Assembly: GCA_963676165.1 (NCBI GenBank)
Contig: OY781043.1
Location: forward strand, 1,860,001-1,924,000
Source of the DNA: JAQIBY01 sp963676165
GTDB taxonomy: Bacteria > Bacteroidota > Bacteroidia > Bacteroidales > ML635J-15
Length of the DNA: 64,000 nucleotides
Direction: 5' to 3'
How positions within the stretch are numbered: the stretch's first letter is position 1; each line of letters begins with the position of its first letter. Below, in pieces: positions 61,783-64,000 of the stretch. Position numbers and translations under genes: made by a program. The notes below the pieces were generated by a model that was not told where the DNA came from, searched no databases, and was given only the letters and a program-made list of their open reading frames with translations.

Positions 61783-61999
61783 AGTCATTCTTTTTTCTGA
61801 ATAATAATAACCCATAAAACCCTCAAATTGTTGCGAGAGAAATAGGGGATTTACCGAGCATTCAAATTTAAATGTTTTTTACGACAAGTCAAGTGATTTT
61901 ATAAACAGAAATCTGTTGAAAATAAAGCCCTAAATCCTCATTATTTCCCGATATTATATGTATTTTAGTAGCTTGATTTAAAAAAGTAAATTTAGAACA

Positions 62000-64000
62000 A
62001 TGAGTGAAGAAGGAAAAGATTCCAGAATCTTGTCAGTCAATGTAGTTGATCAAATGAAATCAGCTTACATTGATTATTCAATGTCTGTTATTGTTTCAAG
62101 GGCATTGCCCGATGTTCGGGACGGATTAAAACCAGTTCATAGACGTATTCTTTATGGAATGTCAGAGCTTGGAGTGACATCAAACAAATCGCACAAGAAA
62201 TCAGCACGTATTGTCGGAGAAGTTTTAGGTAAATATCATCCACATGGAGATTCATCTGTCTATTTTGCCATGGTACGTATGGCTCAACCTTGGTCAATGA
62301 GGTACATGCTTGTTGACGGTCAAGGTAACTTTGGGTCTGTTGATGGTGATAGCCCTGCAGCAATGCGTTATACAGAGGCTCGTCTTCAGAAAATTTCGGA
62401 TGAGGTATTGAAAGATCTCGATAAAGAAACTGTTGACTTTCAATTAAACTTTGACGACACATTAAAAGAGCCTACTGTTTTACCTACAGTGGTTCCTTTA
62501 TTGTTGGTTAACGGAACTTCTGGTATCGCTGTTGGGATGGCCACTAATATGCCTCCTCATAACTTAACCGAAGTTGTGAATGCATTGTGTGCAAAAATCG
62601 ACAATCCTGAAATTCAAACGGAAGAATTGTTGCAGCATATTAAAGCTCCAGATTTTCCAACTGGTGGGATTATCTATGGTTACGATGGTGTGAAAGAAGC
62701 CTTTGAAACAGGCAGAGGTCGCGTTGTTGTTCGTTCGAAAACTGACGTAGAAGTAACCAGTTCAGGTCGAGAACGTATTGTTGTCACTGAAATTCCTTAC
62801 CTCGTAAATAAAGCAGAACTGATTATTAAAATCGCAGATCTGATTAACGAGAAGAAAATTGAAGGTATTTCCAATGTTAATGACGAAAGTGACCGTAATG
62901 GTATGCGTATTGTCATTGATTTGAAACGCGATGCCGTAAGTAATGTTGTATTAAACAAATTGTTTAAATACACTCAATTGCAAGCATCCTTCTCAGTGAA
63001 CAACATTGCTTTGGTGAATGGACGTCCAGAAATGCTTAATTTGCAAGATCTACTTGGACATTTCATTGATCACCGTATGGACGTGTTGATTCGTCGCACC
63101 GAATACGAATTGAGACAAGCAGAAAAACGTGCTCATATTCTTGAAGGTCTTATTAAAGCCCTCGATTATATTGATGAGGTAATTGCGATTATTAAAGCTT
63201 CGAAAAATGTTGAAGAGGCGAGACAAGGTTTGATGGACCGTTTCGACTTGAGCATTGAACAAGCAAAAGCAATTGTTGAAATGCGCCTAAGAAGCTTAAC
63301 TGCACTTGAAACTTCAAAATTGAAAGACGAGTTGGCTGAGCTGATGGAACGCATTAACTATTTCAAACAAATTCTTTCTGAAGAACCATTGCGTCGTCAG
63401 ATTATTCGCGATGAGCTGGTTGAACTCAGAGATAAATATGGTGACGAAAGACGCACCGAAATTGTTTATGCTTCAGAAGAAATTAATCCTGAAGATTTTT
63501 ATGCTGATGATGAAATGGTCATTACAATTTCTCATCTTGGATACATTAAACGTACACCACTGACCGAGTTTAGAACTCAAGGCAGGGGAGGCGTTGGTTC
63601 CAGAGCATCAAATTTCAGAGATAAAGATTTCATTGAATCTGTTTTCACCGCAACCATGCACAACACGCTGATCTTCTTTACAGCAAAAGGTCGTTGTTTC
63701 TGGTTGAAAGTGTATGAACTCCCTGAAGGAACAAAAGCATCTCAAGGTCGTGCTATTCAAAATCTGATTAATATTGAACCAGATGATGAAATTAAAGCAT
63801 ACATCCGTGTGAAAGACTTAAAGGATGATGAATATATTGACAGTCGTTTTATTGTCATGGCTACTCAACGTGGTATCATTAAGAAAACCAGACTGAGAGA
63901 ATATTCACGCCCACGTCAAAATGGTATCAATGCAATTAATATCCGCGAAGACGATATGTTGCTTAATGCACGTCTTATCGAAGATATTGAAGGCGAAGAG
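62000..64000 (+). CDS. gyrA: DNA gyrase subunit A, first 667 residues
   Basis: An ATG at 62000 opens a frame that runs to the window edge. It has the GyrA layout: DYSMSVIVSRALPDVRDGLK, the quinolone-determining region KYHPHGDSSVYFAMVRMAQ, catalytic Tyr124 in AAMRYTEARL, the tower and coiled-coil parts, and the first blades of the C-terminal domain with the GyrA box QGRGGVGS (FRTQGRGGVGSRASN), which marks gyrase rather than topoisomerase IV. GyrA cuts and rejoins DNA during supercoiling with GyrB. At the position equivalent to E. coli Asp87 it has Phe89; Ser83 is kept as Ser85. The 3' end is outside the window. Confidence 0.95.
   Translation, partial: MSEEGKDSRILSVNVVDQMKSAYIDYSMSVIVSRALPDVRDGLKPVHRRILYGMSELGVTSNKSHKKSARIVGEVLGKYHPHGDSSVYFAMVRMAQPWSMRYMLVDGQGNFGSVDGDSPAAMRYTEARLQKISDEVLKDLDKETVDFQLNFDDTLKEPTVLPTVVPLLLVNGTSGIAVGMATNMPPHNLTEVVNALCAKIDNPEIQTEELLQHIKAPDFPTGGIIYGYDGVKEAFETGRGRVVVRSKTDVEVTSSGRERIVVTEIPYLVNKAELIIKIADLINEKKIEGISNVNDESDRNGMRIVIDLKRDAVSNVVLNKLFKYTQLQASFSVNNIALVNGRPEMLNLQDLLGHFIDHRMDVLIRRTEYELRQAEKRAHILEGLIKALDYIDEVIAIIKASKNVEEARQGLMDRFDLSIEQAKAIVEMRLRSLTALETSKLKDELAELMERINYFKQILSEEPLRRQIIRDELVELRDKYGDERRTEIVYASEEINPEDFYADDEMVITISHLGYIKRTPLTEFRTQGRGGVGSRASNFRDKDFIESVFTATMHNTLIFFTAKGRCFWLKVYELPEGTKASQGRAIQNLINIEPDDEIKAYIRVKDLKDDEYIDSRFIVMATQRGIIKKTRLREYSRPRQNGINAINIREDDMLLNARLIEDIEGEE

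Overview
The window reads as chromosomal DNA of a low-GC Bacteroidota, most likely a Bacteroidales/Marinilabiliales-like or flavobacterium-like lineage. The signs are TAnnTTTG -7 boxes in front of many genes, two type IX secretion-related proteins (a SprA plug protein and a PorE-like OmpA protein), the rpmB-rpmG-DUF4295-ftsY order, a Bacteroidota-type LptD, and DUF5106/TlpA and alpha-2-macroglobulin family proteins. Almost all of it is dense chromosomal coding sequence. There is no phage, transposase or CRISPR array. One tRNA (Arg, CCT) is present.

Layout. 1-2.4 kb: start of a CPA2 cation/proton antiporter, a membrane LytTR regulator and a nitronate monooxygenase-like enzyme. 2.4-6.2 kb: type I asparaginase, a degenerate repeat region, a secreted unknown and the T9SS plug protein. 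6.2-6.65 kb: tRNA-Arg and a repeat-rich spacer. 6.65-13.8 kb: a four-gene envelope operon (amidase, MCE protein, DUF2490, CotH) divergent from lptD. 13.9-16.8 kb: two tandem TlpA-like thioredoxin paralogues. 16.8-25.3 kb: YgiQ, a lipoprotein, a large FAD/Fe-S dehydrogenase, a TPR protein and a DUF368 undecaprenyl-phosphate carrier translocase. 25.3-30.8 kb: the least ordinary locus (below). 30.8-36.4 kb: HD protein, CinA, rpmB, rpmG, DUF4295, ftsY and pyruvate kinase. 36.5-39.5 kb: a 1001-residue protein with receiver-like domains and a PEP/pyruvate-binding domain. 39.5-45.6 kb: phosphate uptake operon (PiT, truncated porin, porin, pstS, pstC, pstA, pstB). 45.8-50.0 kb: a NarL-type two-component pair, a flavodoxin and a PorE-like protein. 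50.1-64 kb: gamma carbonic anhydrase, small and unknown secreted proteins, an ATP-grasp enzyme, alpha-2-macroglobulin, ClpC and the 5' two thirds of gyrA.

The 25.3-30.8 kb locus is the best candidate for an undescribed system. A + strand operon encodes an unknown soluble protein, a seven-helix membrane protein, a HisKA_3 kinase and a NarL-type regulator. Facing it is a - strand two-gene operon. Its first product resembles a sedolisin (S53) fold whose catalytic Ser is replaced. Its second is a free-standing domain resembling domain 4 of cholesterol-dependent cytolysins, with a WG-x-S-L end close to the cholesterol-binding Thr-Leu loop. Both operons carry copies of a 12-bp near-palindrome, GGTATTTATACC, upstream, which suggests that the regulator controls both. 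Homology calls here are from reading the protein sequences; no search could be run.
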